Of a DNA stretch of 64,000 bases, positions 1-9,765 are shown in pieces. The stretch is from Cytophagaceae bacterium. Lineage in GTDB: Bacteria > Bacteroidota > Bacteroidia > Cytophagales > JAIYAX01. The first letter of the stretch is position 1, and each line of letters opens with the position of its first letter. The notes under the pieces were generated by a model. The model was not told the origin of the DNA, did no database searches, and saw nothing but the letters and a program-made list of their open reading frames with translations. Where the stretch lies: positions 79,812 through 143,811 of the forward strand of contig JAIYAX010000026.1 of the NCBI GenBank assembly GCA_027488815.1, read 5' to 3'. A program made the translations under genes and the position numbers.

Positions 1-1614
1 GCCATTACCGATTTGAACGATCTGAGAGTTTGGCTTGATCGACAGAGTGAGCTGGAAGCCATCTTGATGGAAGACATGGCTTGGAGATATATTCGCATGA
101 CAAGCGATACCGCACATGAAGGGTATCGCAGATCGTTTCAGAATTTTATCAAGGAGGTTCAGCCACAAGCTGCTGCGATGGGAGATAAGCTCAATCGGAA
201 ATTGATTGAACTTCCGTTCATTGATGAACACAATGACCCTGCATTTCAACTTTACAAGCGTAAAATTCAATCATCCATCAGAATTTTCAGGGAAGAAAAC
301 CTGCAACTGCTTACCGAAGAGGCGAGTCTTCAAAGACTATATGGAGAGATACAAGGTGCCATGTCGGTCAATTATGAAGGTAAAGAGCTTACCATGCCTC
401 AGGCTTCCGATTTGCTCAGGCAGTCAGATAGGGCCATCAGGGAGCGGGTTTACCATGCCATACAGGAACGCAGATTGGCCGATGCGGATGAGTTGGACCA
501 ACTGTTTGACGATCTTTTAAGGCTTCGACAGCAAATAGCGCTTCAGGCCGACTTTCCAAACTACAGTGCCTACAAGTTTCAGGCTTTAGGTCGCTTTGAT
601 TACGGCATTGACGAATGCCTTAGGTTTCATGAGTCAGTTAAATCCCTGGTGGTACCGATGCTTGATGAACTTGCTGTTTTTCGAAAGCAGCAGTTGGGTT
701 TATCAAAGCTGCGACCTTATGACCTGGCGGTAGATTTATTCGCAAAATCTCCCTTGTTGCCATTTGACTCTGTTGAACAGCTAACCGAGCGCACAGCAGT
801 TGTTTTTGGGAGGGTTGATCCTTATTTCGAAGAGTGTTTGCGTTGTTTGCAAACCATTGGGCAACTTGATTTGGGCTCCCGACTGGCCAAGGCACCCGGT
901 GGATACAACTACCCTCTGATGGAAACGGGAGCTCCGTTTATTTTCATGAACGCCACGAGCAATTTGAGGGATATGGTTACCCTGCTTCATGAAGGCGGCC
1001 ATGCAGTGCATTCCTTTCTTAGTAAGGATTTAAAACTCACAACCTATAAGCTGTTTCCCAGTGAAATTGCTGAATTGGCAAGTATGGGTATGGAGCTGAT
1101 CACTATGGATCATTGGGATGTATTTTTCCCGGTGCAGGCTGATTTACGAAGAGCTAAATTTCAGCATCTTGAGCAAATCATACAAACTTTGCCCTGGGTC
1201 GCTACTATCGATAAATTTCAACATTGGATTTATCAGCATCCCGGTCATTCCGTCACAGAGCGCCACATGGTCTGGGAAGCTATATTTCATGAATTTTGCG
1301 ATAACCAGCAGGATTTCAGTAACCTAGAACACTTCCGTAGGATCAGTTGGCAGAAGCAGCTTCATTTGTACGAAGTTCCTTTTTACTACATCGAGTATGG
1401 AATTGCGCAACTGGGAGCGATTGCACTTTGGAAAAACTACCGTGAACAGCCCGCAGAGACCATTAAAGCCTACAAACAAGCTCTTGCATTAGGATATACC
1501 AAATCAATACCTGAGCTGTATCATCATGCTGGTATTCAGTTTGATTTTAGCCCGGGCTATATCAAGGAGTTGATGGATTTTGTCATGAAAGAACTGCGTT
1601 TGCTTACCCGCTAA
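1..1614 (+). CDS. M3 family oligoendopeptidase (5' end outside window)
   Basis: Zinc metallopeptidase of the M3 (thimet/oligoendopeptidase F-like) family, which cuts short peptides in the cytoplasm. The reading frame is open from base 1, so the true start lies upstream; the first possible start inside the window is a TTG at 13, and I treat the gene as 5'-truncated by roughly 30 codons judging from family length. The zinc motif HEGGH is at about residues 326-330 counted from position 13. About 25 residues further on is the segment SEIAELASMGMEL, which supplies the third zinc ligand (Glu) in this family. The stop codon (TAA, 1612-1614) overlaps the stop of the convergent kinase gene. Family assignment is secure; the substrate is unknown. 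Confidence 0.93.
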   Translation, partial: AITDLNDLRVWLDRQSELEAILMEDMAWRYIRMTSDTAHEGYRRSFQNFIKEVQPQAAAMGDKLNRKLIELPFIDEHNDPAFQLYKRKIQSSIRIFREENLQLLTEEASLQRLYGEIQGAMSVNYEGKELTMPQASDLLRQSDRAIRERVYHAIQERRLADADELDQLFDDLLRLRQQIALQADFPNYSAYKFQALGRFDYGIDECLRFHESVKSLVVPMLDELAVFRKQQLGLSKLRPYDLAVDLFAKSPLLPFDSVEQLTERTAVVFGRVDPYFEECLRCLQTIGQLDLGSRLAKAPGGYNYPLMETGAPFIFMNATSNLRDMVTLLHEGGHAVHSFLSKDLKLTTYKLFPSEIAELASMGMELITMDHWDVFFPVQADLRRAKFQHLEQIIQTLPWVATIDKFQHWIYQHPGHSVTERHMVWEAIFHEFCDNQQDFSNLEHFRRISWQKQLHLYEVPFYYIEYGIAQLGAIALWKNYREQPAETIKAYKQALALGYTKSIPELYHHAGIQFDFSPGYIKELMDFVMKELRLLTR

Positions 1615-3452
1615 GCCGACTCTTGGTCTTCCTCAATCATCGGTAATACGGCAACGTAAAAACCCTCTTTTTCATAAAATTCCGGCAAGGACTCGCTGAA
1701 GTATTTGTACCTGCCCAAAAGGTTCTTAAGGCCTGTGCCTGTTGATTCGTGGCTTGAGTTTCTTTTTCGTAAGCTATTGCTTACAATGATCTTATCATCA
1801 GATGTATACAAGCGGATGCTGAGTGGGTAGTCTTCTGAAATCTCGTTATGCTTAATGGCATTTTCTACCAGCAATTGCAGACTAAACGGAGGAATATATT
1901 GACCTCTGCCAATTGAGATCAGTTCGTTTTGAACCTTTAAATTTTCACCATATCGAATTCCTTGTAAGTAAAGGTAGTTTTGAACTAGGTCCAGTTCCTC
2001 AGCCAAAGGAATCAGGTGTTGATTTCGGAGTTCAAGCACTTTTCTAAAAAGGGATGAAAACTTTTGGGAGAAGATTAATGCCTTATCGGGATCCGTTTTG
2101 ATCAGGGTGTTCAGGGCATTAAGGCTATTGAACAGAAAATGTGGGTCTACCTGATTTCTTAGGGTTTCAAACTGAGCCAGCAGGTGGTCTTTCTGCAATT
2201 GCAGGTGTTTACTTTCCAAGGCCAGTAGGCGATCATGTTCCCATTCTTTTTCCTTGGCCAGCAACTTGTTTGCCTTTTGCCTCAGCATATTGTTGTAAAT
2301 CAATATACCCACTAAAATGAGCACCAGAGCGATGATGGTAATCAGGGCATTTCGGGTTGAAATTTCCTTATCCAATTGAGCTTGTTTGATCTCCCCATCT
2401 TTGATAGCCATCTGCAGTTCCCTGTTTTTACGCTCCAGGCTCAGCTCACTTTCTATCTCACTGATTTTGGAATTTAGGTCTTCGCTGTTGATGGTGTCTT
2501 GCAGATCTACATAGCGTTGACTGTACTTAAGGGCTTCTTTGTATTTGCCCATCAATTCATACAGTTCCGATAGATTTCTGAAATAGTAGGCTACTGTCTG
2601 TTGTTCTTCACGCTCCTGACTATGCCGTAGACCTTCAAGAAAGAGTTTTTCTGCCCGATCGTACTGTTTGGAATACATGAGGCTTGTGGCCATGGTGTTG
2701 TAGGCATATCCCAGTTTGAAAAGCATCTTTTCGCTCTTAAGTAAAGGGATGGCGAGCTCTCCGTAATATATGGCTTTGTTGAAATCATCATTGTGGTAAT
2801 AGTAGGTGAGCAAACTTGCATACACGGAGGCCAATTCGCTTTTCAATTGATGCCTTTCTGCCAGTTTTATCGCTTCATCAAAATAGGCCAATGCACTGTC
2901 TTTCTGCTGATTAAAGTTGAAAACAGTACCCAGGTTGTTGTTTAAGGTGGCTAAAAGCTTATGATTGGATGTGTCGGCATTATTAAGTGCCTCACGCATG
3001 TAATCCAACGTTTTCGGGTAATTTTTTAAGCTGAAATACATGGAGGCCATTGCGTTAGCCGCCATACTTATGTTTTTTCTTTTGCCTAGCTTTTGGCTGA
3101 GCAGGTACCCTTTACGAAGGAAATGCCCTGCCGAGTCGATGTTCCCCTTTCGGTCAAAAAAAGTACCCTTGCTGATCCAAAAGGTACAAATGGCTGTGCT
3201 ATCAGGTCTTTGTTTGAAACTGTCTTCCAGCTTTTTCAGATAGAACTCGGTACTGTCAAGATTGACCTTGATCAATTCGGACACTAGATTCTGTAGAATT
3301 CGTTGGCTGCTGTCGGTATGGCCCCTTTGCTCGAAGCGGTTAAATGCGTTTCTGAGACTATCAACAATAGCCGTCTGCGCCTGAGCCTGAAATATGAAAC
3401 TGCTCAGTACAAATAGGTAGCAAAATGAAAATCTAAAGGCCTTTAGCCTCAC
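1611..3452 (-). CDS. TPR-containing LytS/YehU-type sensor histidine kinase, orphan
   Basis: A 613-residue sensor kinase. An N-terminal signal peptide (cleavage near AQAQ) precedes a periplasmic array of tetratricopeptide repeats (about residues 60-330), a coiled coil, one membrane segment (about 368-388), a second coiled coil, and a LytS-type kinase domain. The phospho-acceptor is H438 in DPHFLFNSLNAL, and the ATP-binding N-box is VENAIKHNE. The start is GTG at 3452: it directly precedes the signal peptide and lies 3 nt after the stop of the DUF2911 gene, suggesting cotranscription. No response regulator is adjacent, unlike the related kinase at 60142-62016, with which it shares the whole architecture. 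The input signal is unknown. Confidence 0.92.
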   Translation of the reverse strand: MRLKAFRFSFCYLFVLSSFIFQAQAQTAIVDSLRNAFNRFEQRGHTDSSQRILQNLVSELIKVNLDSTEFYLKKLEDSFKQRPDSTAICTFWISKGTFFDRKGNIDSAGHFLRKGYLLSQKLGKRKNISMAANAMASMYFSLKNYPKTLDYMREALNNADTSNHKLLATLNNNLGTVFNFNQQKDSALAYFDEAIKLAERHQLKSELASVYASLLTYYYHNDDFNKAIYYGELAIPLLKSEKMLFKLGYAYNTMATSLMYSKQYDRAEKLFLEGLRHSQEREEQQTVAYYFRNLSELYELMGKYKEALKYSQRYVDLQDTINSEDLNSKISEIESELSLERKNRELQMAIKDGEIKQAQLDKEISTRNALITIIALVLILVGILIYNNMLRQKANKLLAKEKEWEHDRLLALESKHLQLQKDHLLAQFETLRNQVDPHFLFNSLNALNTLIKTDPDKALIFSQKFSSLFRKVLELRNQHLIPLAEELDLVQNYLYLQGIRYGENLKVQNELISIGRGQYIPPFSLQLLVENAIKHNEISEDYPLSIRLYTSDDKIIVSNSLRKRNSSHESTGTGLKNLLGRYKYFSESLPEFYEKEGFYVAVLPMIEEDQESA

Positions 3453-3455
3453 TGA

Positions 3456-3986
3456 TTACAGAGTTGAGAAAGGAATATCCACTCCGGTCAAATCCCATTT
3501 GAGGCGTACAACAGGCAGTTCTCCCTCCTTCAGGATATTGATGGTGAATTGCTGAACAGTATCAGGCAGCATAAAAGGTTTGACAACAACACGGTTGATA
3601 TCTTTGGTTTCATCATAAGTGAATGCTCCCCATTGACCTAACTCGCTGTTTAAAATGACTGTCCATTTGGTTTTGTCAGGGATGGTAAAAAGCGCATAAC
3701 GCCCTGATTTGAGGGTAACTCCATTCCAACTGACATCTTGATTTATTTCTATTTCAGTAGCTTCATTAGCACCTGTACGCCATACCTTTCCGTAAGGCTC
3801 AAGTCCTCCAAAAATACTCCTTCCTTTTTTATAGGGTCTCGAGTAATAAATGCTCATTTGAAAATCACCTTGTTGATAGCTTGCGACTTCAGCCGGGCTA
3901 TGAGACTTAGTCTGCTTCTTCAGGTAAAAAAAAGTAGCCCCTACCAGTGCAATCACGATTGCAGCGGAAATCAGGATTTTTTTCAT
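3456..3986 (-). CDS. DUF2911 domain-containing envelope protein
   Basis: A 176-residue protein with an N-terminal membrane segment or uncleaved signal (residues 4-20) and one DUF2911 domain. The family's characteristic stretches are visible: YYSRPYKKGRSIFGG, PYGKVWRTGANEAT and SGRYALFTIP. It is common in Bacteroidota and usually exported; its biochemical role is not known. It is probably the first gene of a two-gene transcript with the orphan kinase at 1611-3452, which starts 3 nt after its stop. That pairing could mean that the protein feeds the kinase's sensory domain, but this is only inference from position. Confidence 0.9.
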   Translation of the reverse strand: MKKILISAAIVIALVGATFFYLKKQTKSHSPAEVASYQQGDFQMSIYYSRPYKKGRSIFGGLEPYGKVWRTGANEATEIEINQDVSWNGVTLKSGRYALFTIPDKTKWTVILNSELGQWGAFTYDETKDINRVVVKPFMLPDTVQQFTINILKEGELPVVRLKWDLTGVDIPFSTL

Positions 3987-4068
3987 GTTGGCGAGGTTGA
4001 TTATTTGATGTAAAGGTCAGCTAAGGCTTGGAAATAATCAAGTTCTTTTATTCAGGTGTAGTCATCTT

Positions 4069-7000
4069 TCAATTGAGCGACCTTAAGTCGACAGGCACCA
4101 CTCTGGAAATCCCTTTTTCAATCATGGTAATGCCATAAATCACATCAGTGGAGGCCATGGTTCTCTTATTGTGAGTCACGATAATGAACTGGGAGTCTTT
4201 ACTGAATTTCCGGATGATCTGGTTGAACTTGTCGATGTTCGCATCGTCCAGTGGGGCATCAACCTCATCGAAAATACAGAATGGGGCAGGTTTGAGCAAG
4301 TAAATCGCAAACAGCAAAGCGGTAGCAGTCAATGTCTTTTCCCCCCCGCTGAGCTGGTTAATGGAAAGTGGTCTTTTGCCTTTGGGTTTGGCAATGATTT
4401 GAATTTCACTCTCCAGCGGGTTGCTGCTATCAGTTAACAGCAAGTCGCAGGTGTCGCCTTCCTCAAACAATGACCGGAAGACATGAATGAAACTTTCCTT
4501 GATCTGCATAAAAGAACTTAAAAAGGCCTCTCTAGCGACAATATCAATCTCATCGATGGTGTTCAGCAGGGCAGTTTTGGCAGCGATCAGGTCATTTTTC
4601 TGCTGTGTGATAAAGTCAAACCGCTGGTTCATTTCATCGTAGGCCTCTTTTGCCATAGGGTTTACCATACCCAGCCGATCAATCTTCGCTTTAAGGTCGT
4701 CGACCATCGTTCTTAAGGTAGGCTCATCCATCATAGGGTCAAGTGGGCGATCCATGATCTCTTCCGCTTTTACACCCGACTCAGCTGCAAGTCGCTCGAG
4801 CACGGTCCCGATGGACATTTGCGCATTGGCCTGCTCTCGTTGGAGTTCCAGCATTAGAATATTCAGGTTTTCTCTGCTTTGCTGCAACTCTCTGATGTTT
4901 TGTTCAAGGCTACCTACCTCACCCCGTTTGGCATAGTATTCTTGCTCTGCTTCACGTAAGCCTTGCTCCAGACTTTCTTTTTCTTTGTAAAGCTCCAGCA
5001 GCTGGTCTTCACTTCCGGCATCGGCCTCAAGCAAAGCAATCACCTGCTGATCAATCGTTTCTAACTCGATTTTGCTGTTGCTGATCCTTTGCTGAGTTTG
5101 CTCCCCGCTCGTTTTTTTAAACTGGGCTTCATTTTCAATCTGTTTTAGCTGCGATTTATGTTGAAGCAGCTTCATTTGGGATTGGTTATAAGCCTCTTGC
5201 AGCAATGAAATCTGCCTGCTTTTTTCATCTGCCAGTTGCCGCTGAGCGAGCGATTGCTGCCGTACCTGCTCAAGCTCTTCCGCTAAAAGTGCCACCGTAG
5301 GTTGCAAGGCCTGGAGCTCATTTTCGAGCATAAGGATTTGCTCCATCAGCTCATCACGACGACCCGCATGATCTTGCATTTGAGACGTAAACTCCTCCTG
5401 ACGGGTCTGTACAACAGCCTCTTCCTGTCGCAGGCGGGAAAGTGTCTCTTGCTGCTGCTGAACAGATCCCTTAATGGAAGAGGCCCGCAAGGAGTTGATC
5501 TTTATCTGGTTTTCATCGAACAGCTTTCGCTGCCTTTGCAATTTGCCGCTCAGATTCTTGATTTCTTCTTGCAGCTTATCAAGGTTTTTGGCACGGCCAA
5601 TCCGCTTACCTTCAAACAAACCAACTGATCCACCTCCGATGATGCGTCTGCGCCGGGTAAGTGTTGCACTTTTGGATAAGTAAACAACATCTTCAGCTTC
5701 GGGAAGGCTTTGGTCATCTTCTGCTGTCAGGTAAACATTTTGCAGAAGATAGCTGATGAGATTTTTGTACAAGGGATCAAACTCAACCACATCAATTGCC
5801 GGGAAGGCGGACATATTGAAACTAGGGCGGGTTTCTTTCACTTTCTCAAATCGATTGAGGAGGAAAAAATTAGCTCTACCTCTGGCAGACTTGCCCAAGA
5901 GCTCTACAGCAGCTAGGGCTTGTTTCTCATCGGCAACCAGATAATAGTTCATGTATGGCTCAAGAAAATTCTCGATCGCTAGACGATACTCTTCCGAGCA
6001 GGAAATGACATCGGAGAGGAGTGGAGCATCTTTGCCCCAGTCGGCATTCTTTTTCAGAAATTTTATAGCCTCCGGAAATCCTTCCAGATTGTCTACCAAT
6101 GACTTGGTCAGATTGTACTCGTTTTGTTTCTGGTCAATGGTACGGTTGAGCTGGGCGATTTCTTCTCTAAGAGCCTCGGTTTCGGAGACTTTTCGATCAA
6201 TTTGTTCTTCCAGCACCTGTTCCTTTTGGTTTTGATCTTCGAGCGATTTTTCGGCTTCAGCTATCTGCTTTTTCAGGTCGATCAAACGTGATCCAAAATC
6301 CACCAAAGAGGTGCTTCTTTGCTGCTCGTTGTTGGCTGTTTTTTCAAGTTCATTTTTGAAAGAGTTGACTTGAATCTGCTTAAGTTCTGCTGCTTTTGAC
6401 TTTTCATAATACTGGCCTTGCAGCACTTGCAAAGACTCCATGGTGGCCCTGTTCTGGCCATCAATGCCTGACATTTCATCCTTTGCCGACCCAAAGGATT
6501 GCTCTAATTCAACAAACCTTTCTTCAAGATCCTTCAGCCCTTCCTGAAGCACTTTTGCCTCTTCTTCCAAACTTTGTATGCTGAACTCAGATCTCTCCAG
6601 ACTTTTTTTATCCGTTTCGATTTGCTCCTGAAGGGTATCTCTACGTTCGGTGAGGTAGCGCAGACGTTCATTTTTGATTTTACGCTCGCTTTCATAATTC
6701 CTGATGCGGGTCGTATGATCGTTTACAGTTTTCTGGCGGCTGCTCAGTGTCTTTTCGGCCAGAACGATACTGGTTTTCACCTGCTCAAGAGCAGCTTCCG
6801 TTTTGGCAAGCTCAGCAGATAGGGAGGCTTTTCTGTTTTGCTCTTCTTCAACTTGTCGGGTAAGACGCTTTAACTTTTCCGTTTCTTTGCTTACCAGCGC
6901 TGCAGCCCAGGCGATGGAGGTCTCTTTAAGCTCAGTTTTTAACAGGAAATATTGCTCCGCTTGTCTGGCCTGCTTTTCAAGACTTTTTAGATTTTTACCT

Positions 7001-7593
7001 ATTTCAAAAAGCAGGTCATCCACCCGACTCAAGTCCTGGTCAGTGTCCTCAAGCTTACGGAGTGTCTCTTTCTTACGGATTTTAAACTTCGACACACCGG
7101 CCGCTTCTTCAAACAACAGTCGTCTTGAATTTTCTTTGTCATTTAAGATTTCATCGACCATTTTGAGCTCGATGATGGCATAGCTGTCAGGCCCGATACC
7201 GGTATCCAGGAAGAGGTTGGTGATGTCTTTGAGCCTACAGGTTACACCGTTCAATTGGTATTCACTTTCTCCGCTTCGGTGGTAGCGGCGGGTTATGGTG
7301 ACCTGATTGTATTCTGTAGGAAGCAGGTTTTTGGTGTTGGTAAAAGTAAGACTTACTTCCGCCATCTGGGAGGGCTTACGTGAGCTTGTGCCGTTGAAAA
7401 TGATGTTTTCCATCTTTTCCGAACGAAGCATACGGGTCTTTTGCTCTCCCAGCACCCATCGGATTGCATCCACGATATTTGACTTGCCACAGCCATTGGG
7501 ACCTACAATTCCGGTAATACCCTCATCAAAGCGTATAGCGATCTTCTCGCCAAAGCTTTTAAATCCTTTTATCTCCAGTGAATTGAGCTGCAT
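4069..7593 (-). CDS. smc: Chromosome segregation protein SMC
   Basis: SMC is the ATPase core of the bacterial condensin that compacts and segregates the chromosome. The ATG at 7593 gives the usual N-terminus (MQLNSLEIKGFKSF); an in-frame TTG seven codons upstream is less likely. The 1174-residue protein has Walker A GPNGCGKS at residues 31-38, a long coiled coil, a hinge domain around residues 510-670 (containing GFPEAIKFL and GGGSVGLFEGKRIGRAKNLD), a returning coiled coil, and a C-terminal head with the signature LSGGEKT and Walker B FCIFDEVDAPLDD. Length and organisation match full-length SMC. scpA and scpB are not in the window. It is transcribed divergently from 7644. Confidence 0.98.
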   Translation of the reverse strand: MQLNSLEIKGFKSFGEKIAIRFDEGITGIVGPNGCGKSNIVDAIRWVLGEQKTRMLRSEKMENIIFNGTSSRKPSQMAEVSLTFTNTKNLLPTEYNQVTITRRYHRSGESEYQLNGVTCRLKDITNLFLDTGIGPDSYAIIELKMVDEILNDKENSRRLLFEEAAGVSKFKIRKKETLRKLEDTDQDLSRVDDLLFEIGKNLKSLEKQARQAEQYFLLKTELKETSIAWAAALVSKETEKLKRLTRQVEEEQNRKASLSAELAKTEAALEQVKTSIVLAEKTLSSRQKTVNDHTTRIRNYESERKIKNERLRYLTERRDTLQEQIETDKKSLERSEFSIQSLEEEAKVLQEGLKDLEERFVELEQSFGSAKDEMSGIDGQNRATMESLQVLQGQYYEKSKAAELKQIQVNSFKNELEKTANNEQQRSTSLVDFGSRLIDLKKQIAEAEKSLEDQNQKEQVLEEQIDRKVSETEALREEIAQLNRTIDQKQNEYNLTKSLVDNLEGFPEAIKFLKKNADWGKDAPLLSDVISCSEEYRLAIENFLEPYMNYYLVADEKQALAAVELLGKSARGRANFFLLNRFEKVKETRPSFNMSAFPAIDVVEFDPLYKNLISYLLQNVYLTAEDDQSLPEAEDVVYLSKSATLTRRRRIIGGGSVGLFEGKRIGRAKNLDKLQEEIKNLSGKLQRQRKLFDENQIKINSLRASSIKGSVQQQQETLSRLRQEEAVVQTRQEEFTSQMQDHAGRRDELMEQILMLENELQALQPTVALLAEELEQVRQQSLAQRQLADEKSRQISLLQEAYNQSQMKLLQHKSQLKQIENEAQFKKTSGEQTQQRISNSKIELETIDQQVIALLEADAGSEDQLLELYKEKESLEQGLREAEQEYYAKRGEVGSLEQNIRELQQSRENLNILMLELQREQANAQMSIGTVLERLAAESGVKAEEIMDRPLDPMMDEPTLRTMVDDLKAKIDRLGMVNPMAKEAYDEMNQRFDFITQQKNDLIAAKTALLNTIDEIDIVAREAFLSSFMQIKESFIHVFRSLFEEGDTCDLLLTDSSNPLESEIQIIAKPKGKRPLSINQLSGGEKTLTATALLFAIYLLKPAPFCIFDEVDAPLDDANIDKFNQIIRKFSKDSQFIIVTHNKRTMASTDVIYGITMIEKGISRVVPVDLRSLN

Positions 7594-7611
7594 CCGTTTG
7601 AATTGGGGTGC

Positions 7612-7639
7612 CAAAAATAGAAAGGATTGGCTACATTTG
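7612..7639. promoter_or_regulatory. Two opposed TAnnTTTG -7 boxes between smc and the 7644 gene
   Basis: The short divergent gap holds TATTTTTG on the minus strand (7619-7612), 18 nt before the smc ATG, and TACATTTG on the plus strand (7632-7639), only 4 nt before the ATG at 7644. Both match the Bacteroidota -7 consensus TAnnTTTG. Neither has a TTG -33 element at the preferred 17-23 nt spacing. If the plus-strand box is used, the mRNA for the 7644 gene would be nearly leaderless. Confidence 0.35.
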
Positions 7640-7643
7640 GTTC

Positions 7644-8213
7644 ATGGAAAACGTGGAGAACTGGCTCTATATCCTGGGCTTTGTCATTTATTTTTTATTG
7701 CAATTACGCTCTGCCCGCAAAAAGCAGAACCCGACCTCAACACCTGAGCCTCAGGCATCTGATTCACCCCCTAAATCAGGTCCAATTACTTTCGAGGAGG
7801 TCTTAAAAGAGATACTTGATGAGCGCAAACAAAGCCCGGCTCCTCAGCCCAAAGCGGAGGCCCCTGTGCCATCAACTCCCGCAAAAGTCGTGAGGCGCAA
7901 TTCACCCATGAGCTCAACCTCTTACGACAAGACCCTGAGGCCCAAATCTCTGGATCAGGTGGATGATGAAGCCAGAAGCCTTGAACTAATCCCTGTCAGA
8001 TCAAAGAAAGTTGAGCATGAGAAGCCCTTCTACGCCAAGTTGGAGACCAACGTGCCCGAAGTAGGGCTGGGTGCTGACTACCAAAGGGGAAGTATTTTCA
8101 AGGAGTTTGAGGTGAACAAGCCAAAAGAATCGAAGTATGCTAAAATGTTCCGCAACCCTGTCAGCCTGAAAGAAGCCATCGTTGCAGCGGAAATCCTGAA
8201 ACCCAAGTTTTAA
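7644..8213 (+). CDS. Hypothetical membrane-anchored protein, proline-rich linker
   Basis: A 189-residue protein of unknown function. One transmembrane helix lies at the N-terminus (about residues 5-21, VENWLYILGFVIYFLLQL), followed by a short basic stop-transfer segment (RSARKKQ). The rest is a hydrophilic, Pro/Ser/Lys-rich cytoplasmic tail with no domain I recognise. The ATG at 7644 is chosen because a GTG 36 nt upstream would add residues before the membrane segment and overlap the smc promoter. It is divergent from smc and followed by a strong terminator. The layout resembles other small Bacteroidota membrane-anchored proteins of unknown role. Confidence 0.75.
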   Translation: MENVENWLYILGFVIYFLLQLRSARKKQNPTSTPEPQASDSPPKSGPITFEEVLKEILDERKQSPAPQPKAEAPVPSTPAKVVRRNSPMSSTSYDKTLRPKSLDQVDDEARSLELIPVRSKKVEHEKPFYAKLETNVPEVGLGADYQRGSIFKEFEVNKPKESKYAKMFRNPVSLKEAIVAAEILKPKF

Positions 8214-8221
8214 ACCATAAA

Positions 8222-8246
8222 AAAACCCGCCGAAGCGGGTTTTTTG
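8222..8246. terminator. Bidirectional intrinsic terminator
   Basis: The stem AAAACCCGC / GCGGGTTTT with a CGAA loop is flanked by A and T tracts, so it can stop transcription of the plus-strand gene ending at 8213 and of the convergent desaturase gene ending at 8265. Confidence 0.9.
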
Positions 8247-8264
8247 TTTAAGCAATTTCTGTCA

Positions 8265-8999
8265 TCAGATCCGGGCTGGCATCAGACGGATGATGGTCAA
8301 CTTGTTCATAACCCAAATCACAGGGTAAGTAGGATCAAACTCAAACCATTTTACAGCAAAATTCGCACGTAAAGGAAGCTTGTGATGATTGTTTTGAAAC
8401 AATTCGCCTAACATCAGCATGTCGAAGATCAATGAATTTTTAGACTTATCGTGGTTGTCAAAGTTGGAATAACCATACTTGTGACCACTCCAGTTTACAA
8501 CAGCACCTTGAATAGGACCCATCAGAAAATGGATTGGGAGGAATAAAAACATCCACCACTGAGTAGCAAAAATCAGATAGAAAGCGATGTACACACCGGC
8601 CCAGCCCAGACGGCTGAAACCGCTATCTGCGAATTTTTCGAATTTCACCCATTCCGGATAGTTACGCTCAAAACGCTCATCCACTTTTACCCTTTTTTCA
8701 ACCAGATCATTGTAAATATTTTTGGTTTCCCACATCATGGTAAAAACATTTTTAGTGTGATGTGGAGAATGCGGGTCTTTATCCGTATCGCTGTAGGCAT
8801 GGTGCATCCTGTGCAAAATGGCATAAGCTCTTGGACTTAGATAGGAACTTCCCTGAGTTACATAAGTCATAATGTAAAAGAAACTCTCCCAAAACTTGTT
8901 CATGATGAACATCTTATGAGCAGAGTATCGATGTAAAAAAAAGCTCTGGCAGAACAAAGAGAGGTACCAGTGCAAAAGTAGAAAAGCGATAATGATCAC
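8265..8999 (-). CDS. Acyl-CoA/fatty acid desaturase (membrane di-iron)
   Basis: A 244-residue integral membrane desaturase that introduces a double bond into fatty acyl chains, adjusting membrane fluidity. The three histidine clusters of the family are present: HRYSAH near residue 23, HRMHH near residue 64, and QNNHH near residue 204; they bind the di-iron centre. Four hydrophobic membrane segments surround them. The start is inferred to be GTG at 8999, because the first ATG comes after the first histidine box and no ATG was found just upstream in frame. It is short for the SCD/OLE1 family but has all catalytic boxes. Electron donor and chain position are unknown. Confidence 0.92.
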   Translation of the reverse strand: MIIIAFLLLHWYLSLFCQSFFLHRYSAHKMFIMNKFWESFFYIMTYVTQGSSYLSPRAYAILHRMHHAYSDTDKDPHSPHHTKNVFTMMWETKNIYNDLVEKRVKVDERFERNYPEWVKFEKFADSGFSRLGWAGVYIAFYLIFATQWWMFLFLPIHFLMGPIQGAVVNWSGHKYGYSNFDNHDKSKNSLIFDMLMLGELFQNNHHKLPLRANFAVKWFEFDPTYPVIWVMNKLTIIRLMPARI

Positions 9000-9093
9000 G
9001 GTGCGGTGTGGTTGTTTAAATGAAAAACAAAATACTTCGCAAGTTAATTCACTTGTCGATAAATATAACCTGCGAAATAAAGAATAACTTACT

Positions 9094-9765
9094 TTACTGA
9101 CTTACATCACCTGATAGGGCGAAAGTTAAAATATTTACCCCCATACGAAGGGCTTGCTGCCTTACTTCTTCGGGGTCATTGTAGATCGCCTGATCTTCCC
9201 AGCCATTACCTAAATCACTTTCGTAGGTGTATATACAAATGATTTTGCCTTTGTAGATCAAAGCAAAAGCCTGAGGACGTTTACCATCATGTTCGTGTAC
9301 TTTAGGCAGTCCATTTGAAAACAAAAATGGTTTTTTAAATACCGGGTGTGAGTAGGGGAGTTCAATGAAGTTAAGCTCAGGGAATACTTTTTTCATCTCC
9401 GGTCTCACAAATTTATCCAGTCCATAATTGTCATCGATATGTAAAAAACCACCTGCCAAGAGATAGTTTCTCAGATTTTCAGCCTCCTCATTACTAAATA
9501 CCACATTGCCGTGGCCTGTCATGTACACAAAGGGGTAACTCATGAGCTCCGGACTACTCACCTCAACGATCTCTTCTTCCGGAGCAATTTTGCCTTTCAT
9601 TTGTTGGTTGAAAAATGAAATCAGATTGGGCAAAGCGGTTTTATTGGCATACCAATCACCACCTCCCTGGTATTTGAGTTTAGCGATTTTGAACGAATAG
9701 GTTTGTCCGTACGAAGCGAAACAAAGCAATAAGATGAATATGAATAAGGTATGGCGAAAGTTCAT
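9094..9765 (-). CDS. DUF4159 domain-containing exported protein
   Basis: A 223-residue protein with a cleavable signal peptide (MNFRHTLFIFILLLCFASYG) and a single DUF4159 domain covering the remainder. Recognisable stretches include GGGDWYANKTALPNL, YMTGHGNVVFS and GGFLHIDDNYG. DUF4159 proteins resemble glutamine-amidotransferase-like folds and are usually encoded in Bacteroidota near MoxR/aerotolerance genes; their role is unknown. Here the start codon overlaps the rsmE stop by 4 nt (ATGA), indicating translational coupling with rsmE. There is no evidence in the sequence for an enzymatic activity. Confidence 0.9.
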   Translation of the reverse strand: MNFRHTLFIFILLLCFASYGQTYSFKIAKLKYQGGGDWYANKTALPNLISFFNQQMKGKIAPEEEIVEVSSPELMSYPFVYMTGHGNVVFSNEEAENLRNYLLAGGFLHIDDNYGLDKFVRPEMKKVFPELNFIELPYSHPVFKKPFLFSNGLPKVHEHDGKRPQAFALIYKGKIICIYTYESDLGNGWEDQAIYNDPEEVRQQALRMGVNILTFALSGDVSQ

